DNA of 12,253 bases, from positions 3,671 through 15,923 of the forward strand of contig DQHT01000008.1 of NCBI GenBank assembly GCA_003531115.1, given 5' to 3'. Source of the DNA: Bacteroidota bacterium (GTDB lineage: Bacteria; Bacteroidota; Bacteroidia; UBA8524). The notes beneath the pieces were generated by a model that was not told the DNA's origin, searched no databases, and worked only from the letters and a program-made list of their open reading frames with translations. Below, piece by piece: positions 1-7,424 of this stretch (the stretch's first letter is position 1; each line of letters opens with the position of its first letter). The position numbers and the translations under genes were made by a program.

Positions 1-2880
1 GACTTTGACGGTGACCAGATGGCGGTACACGTACCTTTGGGTAACGCGGCCATTTTGGAAGCCCAAATGCTGATGCTTGCCCCGCATAATATCCTGAACC
101 CTGCGAACGGAGCTCCTATTTCCGTTCCTTCCCAGGACATGGTGTTGGGTCTGTATTACATGACCAAAATTCGTAAAAGTACCCCGGAACGTGCTGTTCA
201 GGGTGAAGGACTTACCTTCTACTCTTACGAAGAATGTATCATCGCCTATAACGAAAAACGTGCTGACCTCCATGCCCCGATCAAGATCAGGACCATGGTA
301 AAAACCAGCCGTGGCGTCACAGAAAAACAAATGATCGAAACTTCGGTAGGTCGTGTGCTTTTCAATGAAGTGGTTCCGGCAGAATTTGGATTTGTTAACC
401 AGCTCCTCACTAAAAAATCATTGCGCGATATCATTGGCGACATGGTAAAAGAGTGTGGAATTGCGAAAACATCCAAGTTCCTTGATGATATCAAAGACCT
501 GGGTTACCAGTTCTCTTTCCGTGGTGGCTTGTCGTTCAACCTGAATTACGTGCAGATCCCTGCCGTAAAAGAAGAATTGATCCAGTCTGCCCGTGAAGAA
601 GTTGACCAGATCTGGGAAAACTACAACAACGGATTTATCACCAACAACGAACGTTATAACCAGGTTATCGATATCTGGACCCGTATCAATTCACGGATCT
701 CCGATACCCTTATGAAGGAACTTTCATCTGACGATCAGGGCTTTAACCCGATCTATATGATGCTGGATTCCGGAGCGAGGGGATCTAAAGAACAGATCCG
801 TCAGCTTGGCGGTATGCGTGGATTGATGGCGAAACCGCAGAAAAATACAGGCGGTGGTACCGGAGAAATTATCGAGAACCCGATCCTTTCTAACTTTAAA
901 GAAGGTCTGTCGGTACTCGAATACTTTATTTCTACCCACGGTGCGCGTAAAGGACTCGCGGATACGGCCCTGAAAACAGCGGATGCGGGTTATCTTACCC
1001 GTCGTTTGCATGATGTGGCTCAGGACGTGATCATCAAAGACGAAGATTGTGGTACCCTCCGTGGTATCCCAACCAGCGCTTTGAAAGACAACGAAGAAGT
1101 TGTTGAATCCCTTTACGAACGTATCCTTGGACGTACAACCCTCCATGATATTATCGACCCATTGACAAAAGAGCTTATTGCTCCTGCCGGTGCCGAGTTG
1201 GATGAAGATATCTCACAAACTATCGAAGATTCAGCCCTCGACACCATCGAAATTCGTTCGGTATTGACCTGCGAATCGAAAATGGGTGTATGTGCAAAAT
1301 GTTATGGACGTAACCTGTCAACCGGACGTATGGTTCAAAAAGGTGAAGCTGTCGGAGTAATTGCCGCGCAGTCGATCGGTGAGCCCGGAACCCAGTTGAC
1401 CCTGCGTACCTTCCACGTGGGTGGTACGGCCTCGAACATCGCTTCGGAGTCGAACCTGCTTGCGAAATTTGCCGGACGTATCGAGTTTGAAGATATCCGT
1501 ACAGTTGAGATGAAAACCGATGGCGGAATAAAACCAGTGGTTTTAGGCCGTTCAGGTGAGATCAAAATTATGGATAGCAAAACCGGACAAATGATCATCT
1601 CCAATAACATCCCTTACGGATCTCACCTGATGGTGAAAGACGGACAGACGATCGAAAAAGGAGAAGTTCTTTGTGTTTGGGACCCTTATAACGCGGTAAT
1701 CCTTTCTGAACTCGATGGAAAGATCGAATTCGAAAACATCATCGAAGGGGTAACCTTCCGTGAAGAATCCGACGAACAAACAGGTCACCGTGAAAAAGTA
1801 ACCACCGATATCAAGGATAAAACCCGTATCCCCTCCATCAAAGTAGTCGACAAAAAAGGCGAAATGTTGAAAGAGTACAATATCCCGGTTGGTGCGCACA
1901 TTATCGTTGACAATAAGGAAGAAGTGAAGGCCGGAGCCATCCTCGTAAAAATCCCGCGTGTAGTAGGAAAAACTCGAGATATCACCGGTGGTCTTCCCCG
2001 TGTTACCGAGCTTTTCGAAGCCCGTAACCCTTCTAACCCGGCTGTAGTAACAGAGATCGACGGCGTTGTAAAATACGGCGGCATCAAACGGGGTAACCGT
2101 GAAATTCTGATCGAGTCAAAAGATGGCGAGATCAAAAAATACATGGTGAACCTGTCGAAACATATCCTTGTGCAGGACAATGACTTCGTTAAGGCGGGAA
2201 GTCCGCTTTCTGACGGGGCTATCACTCCTCAGGACATCCTCAGAATTCAGGGACCAAGTGCCGTTCAGCGGTATATTGTGAATGGAATCCAGGAGGTTTA
2301 CCGTTTGCAGGGTGTAAAGATCAACGACAAACATATCGAGATCATCGTAAGACAGATGATGCAGAAAGTGGAGATCGGCGATTCAGGAGATACCCGCTTC
2401 CTCGAGTTAGAGGCAGTGAGCAGACTTGGATTCATCGAAGAAAACGACTGGATCTACGACAAAAAAGTGGTGACCGACAATGGCGATTCAAACAACCTGA
2501 AAGTTGGACAGATCGTTAGCGTGCGTAAACTGCGCGATGAGAACTCCATGCTGAAACGTAAAGACCAGAAGCTGGTTGAGGCCCGCGATGCGGTTCCTGC
2601 CACTTCACGTCCGATGATTCAGGGTATCACCAAGGCCTCTTTGGGAACAGAGAGCTTTATGTCGGCCGCATCCTTCCAGGAAACAACCAAAGTATTGAAC
2701 GAGGCTGCTATTTCCGGAAAGATCGACTACATGATGGGATTGAAAGAAAACGTAATCGTTGGACATTTGATCCCTGCCGGTACCGGTTTGAGAGAATACG
2801 AAAAACTCGTTGTAGGATCACGCGAAGAGTACGATTTACTCATGGCGTCGAAAGAAGAGGAAGCTGCCTTAGCGCACTAG
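1..2880 (+). CDS. rpoC: RNA polymerase beta' subunit, 5'-truncated by the window
   Basis: Catalytic large subunit of DNA-directed RNA polymerase. The reading frame is open from base 1 and starts in the universal active-site motif ([13 protein letters not shown]), whose aspartates hold the catalytic magnesium, so about 460 N-terminal residues lie upstream of the window; 959 codons are present. Visible landmarks, numbered from the first residue here: [17 protein letters not shown] (about 257-273, the bridge-helix/F-loop neighbourhood), the second zinc site with Cys350, Cys424, Cys431 and Cys434 (the C-x73-C-x6-C-x2-C spacing matches the family), [20 protein letters not shown] (about 451-470, trigger-loop region), and the C-terminal segment with [20 protein letters not shown] followed by [10 protein letters not shown] and [17 protein letters not shown]. 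It ends in TAG and is followed 22 nt later by an intrinsic terminator. No frameshift or missing catalytic residue is seen. The ATG at base 19 is an internal methionine, not the start. Confidence 0.99.
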   Translation, partial: DFDGDQMAVHVPLGNAAILEAQMLMLAPHNILNPANGAPISVPSQDMVLGLYYMTKIRKSTPERAVQGEGLTFYSYEECIIAYNEKRADLHAPIKIRTMVKTSRGVTEKQMIETSVGRVLFNEVVPAEFGFVNQLLTKKSLRDIIGDMVKECGIAKTSKFLDDIKDLGYQFSFRGGLSFNLNYVQIPAVKEELIQSAREEVDQIWENYNNGFITNNERYNQVIDIWTRINSRISDTLMKELSSDDQGFNPIYMMLDSGARGSKEQIRQLGGMRGLMAKPQKNTGGGTGEIIENPILSNFKEGLSVLEYFISTHGARKGLADTALKTADAGYLTRRLHDVAQDVIIKDEDCGTLRGIPTSALKDNEEVVESLYERILGRTTLHDIIDPLTKELIAPAGAELDEDISQTIEDSALDTIEIRSVLTCESKMGVCAKCYGRNLSTGRMVQKGEAVGVIAAQSIGEPGTQLTLRTFHVGGTASNIASESNLLAKFAGRIEFEDIRTVEMKTDGGIKPVVLGRSGEIKIMDSKTGQMIISNNIPYGSHLMVKDGQTIEKGEVLCVWDPYNAVILSELDGKIEFENIIEGVTFREESDEQTGHREKVTTDIKDKTRIPSIKVVDKKGEMLKEYNIPVGAHIIVDNKEEVKAGAILVKIPRVVGKTRDITGGLPRVTELFEARNPSNPAVVTEIDGVVKYGGIKRGNREILIESKDGEIKKYMVNLSKHILVQDNDFVKAGSPLSDGAITPQDILRIQGPSAVQRYIVNGIQEVYRLQGVKINDKHIEIIVRQMMQKVEIGDSGDTRFLELEAVSRLGFIEENDWIYDKKVVTDNGDSNNLKVGQIVSVRKLRDENSMLKRKDQKLVEARDAVPATSRPMIQGITKASLGTESFMSAASFQETTKVLNEAAISGKIDYMMGLKENVIVGHLIPAGTGLREYEKLVVGSREEYDLLMASKEEEAALAH

Positions 2881-2902
2881 TCTTTTCCTAAACCTTTTAT
2901 AC

Positions 2903-2933
2903 AAACGCCGGGACAGATGTTCCGGCGTTTTTT
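2903..2933 (+). terminator. Intrinsic terminator after rpoC
   Basis: A 9-bp perfect stem (AAACGCCGG at 2903-2911 with CCGGCGTTT at 2922-2930), a 10-nt loop and a run of six T from 2928 form a standard rho-independent terminator 22 nt after the rpoC stop. It separates the RNA polymerase operon from the glycosyltransferase gene that starts at 2952. Confidence 0.93.
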
Positions 2934-2951
2934 ATATAATTTGCCCCCGCT

Positions 2952-3839
2952 ATGATAATTGAAGGTTTTACCTATGTACGCAATGGACTGAAAATGGACT
3001 ATCCTTTTCTTGTCTCCATACAATCCATCTTGCCGGTGGTTGACAGGATGATCGTTGTTGTTGGAAATTCGGAAGACGGAACGCGTGAAGCGGTAGAAAA
3101 CCTGAATGACCCGAAGATCGAGATCATCGATAATCTATGGGATGAAGAGTTGCGTACCAGCGGGGCCATTTTCAGGCAGCAGGCCAATATCGGCGTTGAT
3201 GCCCTTCGGGGTGATTGGGGCATCCATATCCAGGCCGATGAAGTGATCCATGAAAAGGATCTGGCGAAACTCAGGGAACAGATCGAGCTGGCCCAGGCAA
3301 GGCCTGAAGTCGACGGACTTCTTTTTCCTTTTTACCATTTCCGGGGGGATTATTTCCATATTCACAATACCCGAAGAACCCATCCTTACGAGATACGCGC
3401 CTTTAAAACAGGCAGAAATGTGCGCTCTTACAAAGACTCCCAAGGCTTTCGCATATTTGACCCGAATGATCCCGGCGATGTGGGTACCAAGTTGAAGGTA
3501 TTAAAAACAGACATTCCCATTTTCCATTATTCCTATACCCGCCATCCCTCGCTGATGAAACGGAAAGCGAATTACTTTCATCGTTTCTGGCATGGGGATG
3601 AGTGGTTGAAAGCGCATACTGAGGATGGACTCTTTAACTTCAATGAGGTGGATATTCTGGAACGTTTTGAGGGAAGTCATCCAGCGTTGATGGCACCTAT
3701 CATAGCCCGTAAGGACTGGGACTTTGTTTATGATCCTTCCCAATCTAATATGAAACCGAAAGAAAAATTCCTGTATTGGGTGCAGAGGAAGTTTGGGAAA
3801 AGGTTGTTTGGATATAAAAATTACAAACTGATCCGGTAG
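2952..3839 (+). CDS. GT2-like (GT-A fold) glycosyltransferase family protein
   Basis: A 295-residue cytosolic protein resembling family 2 glycosyltransferases. Near the N-terminus a strand ending in VVVGNSEDGT (about 35-44) looks like the nucleotide-sugar binding segment of a GT-A fold. GDWGIHIQADEVIHEKD (about 87-103) occupies the place of the metal-binding DXD motif, here written QADE. The C-terminus is basic (VQRKFGKRLFGYKNYK), as in enzymes that dock on membranes, and no transmembrane helix is seen. The donor and acceptor cannot be read from the sequence; polysaccharide or glycolipid modification is the general expectation. The ATG at 2952 gives the conserved start and lies only 8 nt after a TTTG that may be part of a promoter overlapping the end of the rpoC terminator. 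Its stop is 1 nt from the stop of the convergent gene at 3841. Confidence 0.8.
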   Translation: MIIEGFTYVRNGLKMDYPFLVSIQSILPVVDRMIVVVGNSEDGTREAVENLNDPKIEIIDNLWDEELRTSGAIFRQQANIGVDALRGDWGIHIQADEVIHEKDLAKLREQIELAQARPEVDGLLFPFYHFRGDYFHIHNTRRTHPYEIRAFKTGRNVRSYKDSQGFRIFDPNDPGDVGTKLKVLKTDIPIFHYSYTRHPSLMKRKANYFHRFWHGDEWLKAHTEDGLFNFNEVDILERFEGSHPALMAPIIARKDWDFVYDPSQSNMKPKEKFLYWVQRKFGKRLFGYKNYKLIR

Positions 3840-3840
3840 C

Positions 3841-4101
3841 TCAGTTTTTTCTCTTTATGATGAAATAAATGATGACTGATATTGTCCAGATTATCAAACA
3901 ATCCAGCGCAAAATTGGGAATGTCCCATCCGCAATTAGGCGAATCAGACCCCCTGAGCCAAAACTGATAATAGTACTTAAAAGGAAAACCTATGTTCGTT
4001 ATTGGCTTTTTTGATAATAGTGACATCATCACTGAAATATAGGAGACTACACAAAAGGCAATTATTGAATATACTGTGCCTATGATGACCCTTTTTACCA
4101 C
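3841..4101 (-). CDS. Small two-helix membrane protein of unknown function
   Basis: An 86-residue protein with a hydrophobic segment near each end (about 5-27 and 68-82) and a polar loop containing GFPFKYYYQFW, GSDSPNCGW and a later Cys. The C-terminus is lysine/arginine-rich (IIKRKN), which by the positive-inside rule puts both ends in the cytoplasm. I recall similar short hypothetical membrane proteins in Bacteroidota genomes, but know no function. An in-frame TAA lies two codons upstream and the next methionine is inside the first helix, so GTG at 4101 is the best start (VVKRVIIG). The gene converges on the glycosyltransferase with one base between stops and is divergent from the antitoxin gene. 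It is visibly richer in A and T than rpoC or surE, suggesting recent acquisition. Confidence 0.6.
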   Translation of the reverse strand: MVKRVIIGTVYSIIAFCVVSYISVMMSLLSKKPITNIGFPFKYYYQFWLRGSDSPNCGWDIPNFALDCLIIWTISVIIYFIIKRKN

Positions 4102-4259
4102 GAGTTATGAATTATTCAGGAGATCAAATCTCGATTATCCTAAAGGCTAAAACAAATCATCCTTTTAATAATATTCACTTTTTTGTGAACTTTCTGTTTC
4201 TTTGTAAGAGAGAAAAATGTCAATTGTCTTTGACAACATTGAATTACAGTCGCTTTGCT

Positions 4260-4586
4260 ATGCCCCTCCTCCCCAACACCCCACTTTTTCCGTCTGAGGC
4301 CGTTCATCCTGGTGAGATACTCGCCGATGAACTGGATACACGGGATATTTCGCAACTTGATTTTGCAAAAATTATTGGGATATCTAAAACCCAACTAAAT
4401 GAACTTATCAAAGGTAAGCGTGACTTTTCTTCTGAGCTGTGCTTATTTGTAGCGAAGGCATTGGATATGGATACAGAAATCTGGCTGAATTTGAAAAATA
4501 ATTATGAACTGGAGAAGGCATTCCTGAGCGGAAAAACGAAAAAAAGGTTACAGGAAATAGACAATCGGATCAAGCTAAGAAACTAG
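4260..4586 (+). CDS. higA: HigA-family antitoxin / XRE-type transcriptional regulator, orphan
   Basis: A 108-residue helix-turn-helix protein of the HigA antitoxin family. The hallmark HPGEILADELDTRDISQLDFA (about 17-37), then ISKTQLNELIKGKRDFS and a third block DMDTEIWLNLKNNYEL, are typical of antitoxins that bind a HigB RNase and repress their own operon. The frame is open upstream to 4107, but family length and the motif position favour the ATG at 4260, and the upstream codons do not resemble HigA. A HigB toxin normally sits just upstream in about 270-300 nt; here only 158 nt separate this start from the divergent membrane-protein gene, and no HigB-like peptide is visible there or in the 101 nt downstream. 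It is therefore an orphan antitoxin or a stand-alone regulator. Its AT-rich composition matches the membrane-protein gene beside it. Confidence 0.85.
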   Translation: MPLLPNTPLFPSEAVHPGEILADELDTRDISQLDFAKIIGISKTQLNELIKGKRDFSSELCLFVAKALDMDTEIWLNLKNNYELEKAFLSGKTKKRLQEIDNRIKLRN

Positions 4587-4661
4587 TTCACTCCTCAACA
4601 ACCATTTCATAAGAAAGTAGAGAAATACCCACAAAATCCCATAGCTCTCCCCGATTTTCCT

Positions 4662-4670
4662 TAGTTTTAC
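4662..4670 (+). promoter_or_regulatory. Possible -7 promoter element for DUF3467-surE-lpxB
   Basis: TAGTTTTAC matches seven of eight positions of the Bacteroidota -7 consensus TAnnTTTG and lies 17 nt before the ATG at 4688. No convincing TTTG is found at the proper -33 distance, so this is a weak call. Some promoter is needed here, because the gene upstream (4260-4586) looks unrelated to this cluster. Confidence 0.35.
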
Positions 4671-4687
4671 AGCATAAATCGATCATT

Positions 4688-5011
4688 ATGGACAATCAAG
4701 GAAATGCCCCAAAAGGCAATGAGCTGCAAATAGAACTAAACGAAGAAATAGCCGAAGGAACCTATAGCAACCTGGCCATCATCAACCATAGCAATACGGA
4801 GTTTGTGGTTGATTTTGTGCGGATTATGCCGGGAGTACCCAAAGCAAAAGTGCAATCCAGGATCATCCTTACTCCCCATCATGCCAAACGCCTTTTAATG
4901 GCTCTCACTGAAAATATTTCCCGCTATGAAGAGGTATTCGGACAGATCGAGGTGAATGACCAGATCCCTCCTCTTCCCATGAATTTTGGCGGACCAACCG
5001 GAATGGCTTAA
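4688..5011 (+). CDS. DUF3467 family protein
   Basis: A 107-residue soluble protein of the DUF3467 family. The recognisable core is the run GTYSNLAIINHSNTEFVVDF (about 23-42), then DFVRIMPGVPKAKVQSRIILTPHHAKRLL with the conserved HAKRLL helix and a following ENISRYEEVFG segment. The function of the family is not known to me; the small size and conservation suggest a binding or accessory role. In Bacteroidota I recall this gene lying directly downstream of rpoC; here about 1.8 kb of unrelated genes separate the two. Ten nucleotides separate its TAA from the surE ATG, so it is probably the first gene of the surE-lpxB transcript. The ATG at 4688 is the only start that keeps the usual length. Confidence 0.85.
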   Translation: MDNQGNAPKGNELQIELNEEIAEGTYSNLAIINHSNTEFVVDFVRIMPGVPKAKVQSRIILTPHHAKRLLMALTENISRYEEVFGQIEVNDQIPPLPMNFGGPTGMA

Positions 5012-5021
5012 TCCCTCGGCG

Positions 5022-5801
5022 ATGAGCAAAAAGCCTCTCATTCTGATCACCAACGACGATGGCGTTACTGCCCCCGGCATTCGAACCCTGATCGAGGTGA
5101 TGAAGGGTTTGGGTGAGGTTGTGGTTGTCGCGCCGGATAGTCCGCAATCGGGCATGGGGCATGCGGTTACCCTGAACAAACCCCTGCGTTTGGATGAATT
5201 GGATATCTATCCGGGAATTCGTGCCTTTCAATGCAATGGTACCCCGGTTGATTGTGTGAAGCTGGCCGTTGATATTGTGCTCGACAGAAAACCCGATCTG
5301 CTGGTTTCGGGCATCAACCATGGCTCGAACAGTTCCATCAACGTGATCTATTCCGGAACCATGTCGGCCGCTGTGGAAGGGGCTATTGAAGGAATCTCAT
5401 CCATAGGATTCTCCCTGCTTGATTACAGCTACAAAGCCAACTTTGCTCCACTGGTACCGTTTGTACGTCAAATCGCAAAAGAGGTGCTGGAAAAGAAACT
5501 TCCTGCCGGAACCCTGCTCAATGTGAATTTTCCGAAAGTGGAAAACCAAAAAGAAATTAAAGGCGTTAAAGTATGCAGACAGGCCCTGGCCAAGTGGAAG
5601 GAAAACTTTGTGGAACGTACCGACCCCAACGGCAGGCAATATTTTTGGATGACCGGACATTTTATTAATAACGACAAAGGGGAAGATACGGATGAGTGGG
5701 CCCTGGAGCATGGTTATGTTTCCGTGGTTCCGGTGCAGTTCGATCTCACCGACCATCATCAGATACCCTTTTTAAACAGTTGGGATTTCCATGTACAATA
5801 A
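5022..5801 (+). CDS. surE: 5'/3'-nucleotidase SurE
   Basis: A 259-residue survival protein E, a divalent-metal-dependent phosphatase that dephosphorylates nucleoside 5'- and 3'-monophosphates in the cytoplasm and is linked to stationary-phase survival. The family signature is intact: LITNDDGVTAPG with Asn11-Asp12-Asp13, VVAPDSPQSGMGHAVT with Ser43, CNGTPVDCVKLA, and LVSGINHGSN with Asn99; these supply the metal site (Asp12, Asp13, Ser43, Asn99 correspond to the E. coli ligands). A YSGTMSAAVEG block follows. The ATG at 5022 places the NDDG motif at the normal distance from the N-terminus. An in-frame TTG at 4986 would add 12 non-conserved residues and overlap DUF3467, so it was rejected. The last 11 nt overlap the next gene, showing tight co-transcription. 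Confidence 0.97.
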   Translation: MSKKPLILITNDDGVTAPGIRTLIEVMKGLGEVVVVAPDSPQSGMGHAVTLNKPLRLDELDIYPGIRAFQCNGTPVDCVKLAVDIVLDRKPDLLVSGINHGSNSSINVIYSGTMSAAVEGAIEGISSIGFSLLDYSYKANFAPLVPFVRQIAKEVLEKKLPAGTLLNVNFPKVENQKEIKGVKVCRQALAKWKENFVERTDPNGRQYFWMTGHFINNDKGEDTDEWALEHGYVSVVPVQFDLTDHHQIPFLNSWDFHVQ

Positions 5802-6081
5802 ACGTCAACTTTTAATCGGGACAGTGATAGGGATCCTTGTTCCGGCTTTTATCATGTCGCTGATCTATGCCATAAAATTCGGTGAAAGTTCGGTGTCGAG
5901 TTTTATTGAAAACGCCATCGAACAGGGAGTAGCCGCACCGATCATAGCCTTATCTATCGTGGGTAATCTCGGCCTCTTTTTCCTTTTCCTGCGTTTCGAA
6001 AAACTCTGGGCATCACGCGGTGTAATGATCGCCACCTTTTTGTATGGATTACTGATGCTTTACCTCAAACTCGTTTCATGA
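5791..6081 (+). CDS. Small three-helix membrane protein between surE and lpxB
   Basis: A 96-residue inner-membrane protein with three predicted helices (about 8-28, 47-67 and 75-93). After the basic start MYNKRQ the first helix leads to a polar loop with GESSVSSFIENAIEQG; the second and third helices are joined by the short basic loop RFEKLWASRG. I know no function. Its start overlaps the surE end by 11 nt and its TGA overlaps the lpxB ATG (ATGA), so its translation is coupled to both neighbours. My recollection is that a short membrane protein in this slot recurs in Bacteroidota, which would argue for a role linked to lipid A or the envelope, but that is inference from position only. Confidence 0.85.
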   Translation: MYNKRQLLIGTVIGILVPAFIMSLIYAIKFGESSVSSFIENAIEQGVAAPIIALSIVGNLGLFFLFLRFEKLWASRGVMIATFLYGLLMLYLKLVS

Positions 6082-7199
6082 TATACTACCTGATTGCCGG
6101 CGAAGCTTCCGGAGACCTGCATGCCTCCAACCTCATGAAGGAATTAAAAAAGCAGGACCCGCAGGCCGAATTCCGTTTCTGGGGAGGCGATCTGATGCAG
6201 GCTGTAGGCGGAGAAAACGTATCGCATTATAAGGAAAGAGCCTTCATGGGTTTTGTTGAGGTGGTGGTTAACCTAAAAACGGTACTGGGCCATATCAAAC
6301 ACTGCAAAGCAGATCTGGCAGCCCATATTCCCGATGCCTTGATCCTGGTGGATTACCCCGGTTTTAACATGCGTATTGCGGAATATGCTAAATCGCTGAA
6401 CATACCGGTTTTCTATTATATCTCTCCTCAAATCTGGGCATGGAAAGAAGGACGTATCAAGGGGATCAAAGCTTTTGTCGACCACATGTTCGTGATCCTT
6501 CCTTTTGAAAAACCCTTTTACGCCAAACACCAGTACGAGGTCGATTATGTAGGGCATCCCCTGCTTGACGCTGTTAAAGACAGTGTTCCGGATGAAAATT
6601 TCGCAACGAAATGGAAGCTGGACAAAGGTCCTCTTCTAGCCTTACTCCCGGGTAGTCGCAAGCAGGAAATTAAGAAAAAGCTGCCGCTGATGCTTTCGGT
6701 GATGGATGATTTCCCCGACTACCAGTTCGTACTCGCCGCTGCTCCCGGTATCGACCCGGAATATTACCTGTCATTCACCCAATCTTCCCGGGTTAAGGTG
6801 GTTCAAAACGATACCTACCAATTGTTGATGCATGCTGAGGCCGCTTTGGTTACTTCCGGCACTGCAACTCTGGAGACCGCACTTTTCGGAGTTCCTCAGG
6901 TGGTCTGTTATAAAACCAGCGCCATAACGTACGCCATTGCCAAACGATTGGTCAAGATCAAATTTATCAGTCTGGTCAATTTAATTATGGATAAGGAGGT
7001 AGTTAAAGAGCTGATTCAGGGAGAATTAAATACTTCCAATTTAAGTAAAGAATTAAAGGCCATTGTAGCAGGGGGACTGAAGCGCAGAAAGATCATGGAT
7101 GCATATGCTGAACTTAAGGCGAAGCTGGGCGACCATGGAGCTTCGGAGAAGACAGCACGGTTAATCCTGCACTATCTGGGAGCCCGCCTGCGCTCATGA
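6078..7199 (+). CDS. lpxB: Lipid-A-disaccharide synthase LpxB
   Basis: A 373-residue GT19 glycosyltransferase that condenses UDP-2,3-diacylglucosamine with lipid X to give lipid A disaccharide 1-phosphate at the cytoplasmic face of the inner membrane. The family motifs are all present: GEASGD (8-13), MGFVEV (57-62), VDYPGFN (91-97), YYISPQIWAWKEGR (113-126), VGHPLLD (158-164), LLPGSRKQEIKK (near 190) and SGTATLETALFGVPQVVCYKT in the C-terminal nucleotide-binding half. The length is normal. The start is the ATG overlapping the preceding stop (ATGA). The last six codons (GARLRS) and the TGA coincide with a CCCGCC-type repeat half-site that recurs downstream at about 7345, so the extreme C-terminus may have been replaced by repeat sequence. 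No terminator with a T-run follows. Confidence 0.97.
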   Translation: MIYYLIAGEASGDLHASNLMKELKKQDPQAEFRFWGGDLMQAVGGENVSHYKERAFMGFVEVVVNLKTVLGHIKHCKADLAAHIPDALILVDYPGFNMRIAEYAKSLNIPVFYYISPQIWAWKEGRIKGIKAFVDHMFVILPFEKPFYAKHQYEVDYVGHPLLDAVKDSVPDENFATKWKLDKGPLLALLPGSRKQEIKKKLPLMLSVMDDFPDYQFVLAAAPGIDPEYYLSFTQSSRVKVVQNDTYQLLMHAEAALVTSGTATLETALFGVPQVVCYKTSAITYAIAKRLVKIKFISLVNLIMDKEVVKELIQGELNTSNLSKELKAIVAGGLKRRKIMDAYAELKAKLGDHGASEKTARLILHYLGARLRS

Positions 7200-7250
7200 G
7201 TGAATGGAGTAGCCCAAAGTGTGTGCACGAGCTTCGGCGGGCAAAGCGGG
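7182..7250 (+). repeat. REP-like imperfect palindromic unit 1, overlapping the lpxB end
   Basis: A left half-site (CCCGCCTGCGCTCA, about 7183-7196) and a right half-site (ACGAGCTTCGGCGGG, about 7227-7241) form an imperfect inverted repeat. The same arrangement, with related half-sites and a similar GTGTGC lead-in, returns at about 7345-7412, so this is a dispersed unit rather than chance. The left half overlaps the last codons of lpxB. In addition GCTTCGGC (7231-7238) and GCCGAAGC (7257-7264) form an 8-bp perfect stem with the adjoining composite repeat. Confidence 0.6.
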
Positions 7251-7300
7251 CCTGTGGCCGAAGCGAGGGAGCGGAAGGTCCGGTCACTGAGTAGCCAAAC
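7245..7300 (+). repeat. Composite direct repeat, copy 1 (left of the ORF6N gene)
   Basis: Bases 7245-7278 match 8076-8109 in the same orientation with a single difference (CCTGTGGCC against CCTGCGGCC), and 7283-7297 (GTCACTGAGTAGCCA preceded by G) match 8122-8137. Between the two blocks copy 1 has only 3-4 nt where copy 2 has about 12. The pair brackets the ORF6N gene. Confidence 0.85.
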
Positions 7301-7344
7301 GTAGCTACCGAGTTTGCAGAATCTTTACGGCGTATCGAAGTGAA

Positions 7345-7412
7345 CCCGCCTACGCTCGTGAATGTGTTAGTTAACCCGATGATGTGTGCTCGAGCTTCGG
7401 CGGGCGTAGCGG
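7345..7412 (+). repeat. REP-like imperfect palindromic unit 2
   Basis: CCCGCCTACGCTCG (about 7345-7358) is matched at 12 of 14 positions by the reverse complement of CGAGCTTCGGCGGG (7391-7404), giving a stem-loop with a loop of about 32 nt. It resembles unit 1 at 7182-7250, including the GTGTGC preceding the right half. It ends 13 nt before the stop codon end of the ORF6N gene on the opposite strand. Confidence 0.65.
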
Positions 7413-7424
7413 AAGTGGTAGCAG

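Larger units (their letters stand above)
7200..7424. other. Repeat-rich intergenic region between lpxB and the ORF6N gene
   Basis: This 225-nt gap between convergent genes carries no credible coding sequence. It contains the right half of REP-like unit 1, one copy of the composite repeat (7245-7300) and REP-like unit 2 (about 7345-7412). GAGTAGCC occurs twice (7207 and 7289). There is no T-tract terminator; the hairpins could still hinder transcription from either side or protect mRNA 3' ends. Confidence 0.6.

Noticed and set aside
724..1146. Minus-strand open frames within rpoC (here and at 246-494, 1335-1610, 1552-1899, 1785-2225, 2116-2334)
   Set aside because: They are antisense to a highly conserved gene and show no recognisable protein family.
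4107..4259. Longer HigA frame starting at the ATG at 4107
   Set aside because: The 51 extra residues resemble neither HigA nor HigB, would lengthen the protein far beyond the family norm, and cover the likely promoter region.
4986..5021. TTG-initiated N-terminal extension of SurE by 12 residues
   Set aside because: It overlaps the DUF3467 gene, its residues do not resemble SurE, and the ATG at 5022 gives the usual N-terminus.
7182..7412. CRISPR-like array
   Set aside because: There are only two imperfect, palindromic units with no regular short spacers and no cas genes; the arrangement fits REP-like elements better.
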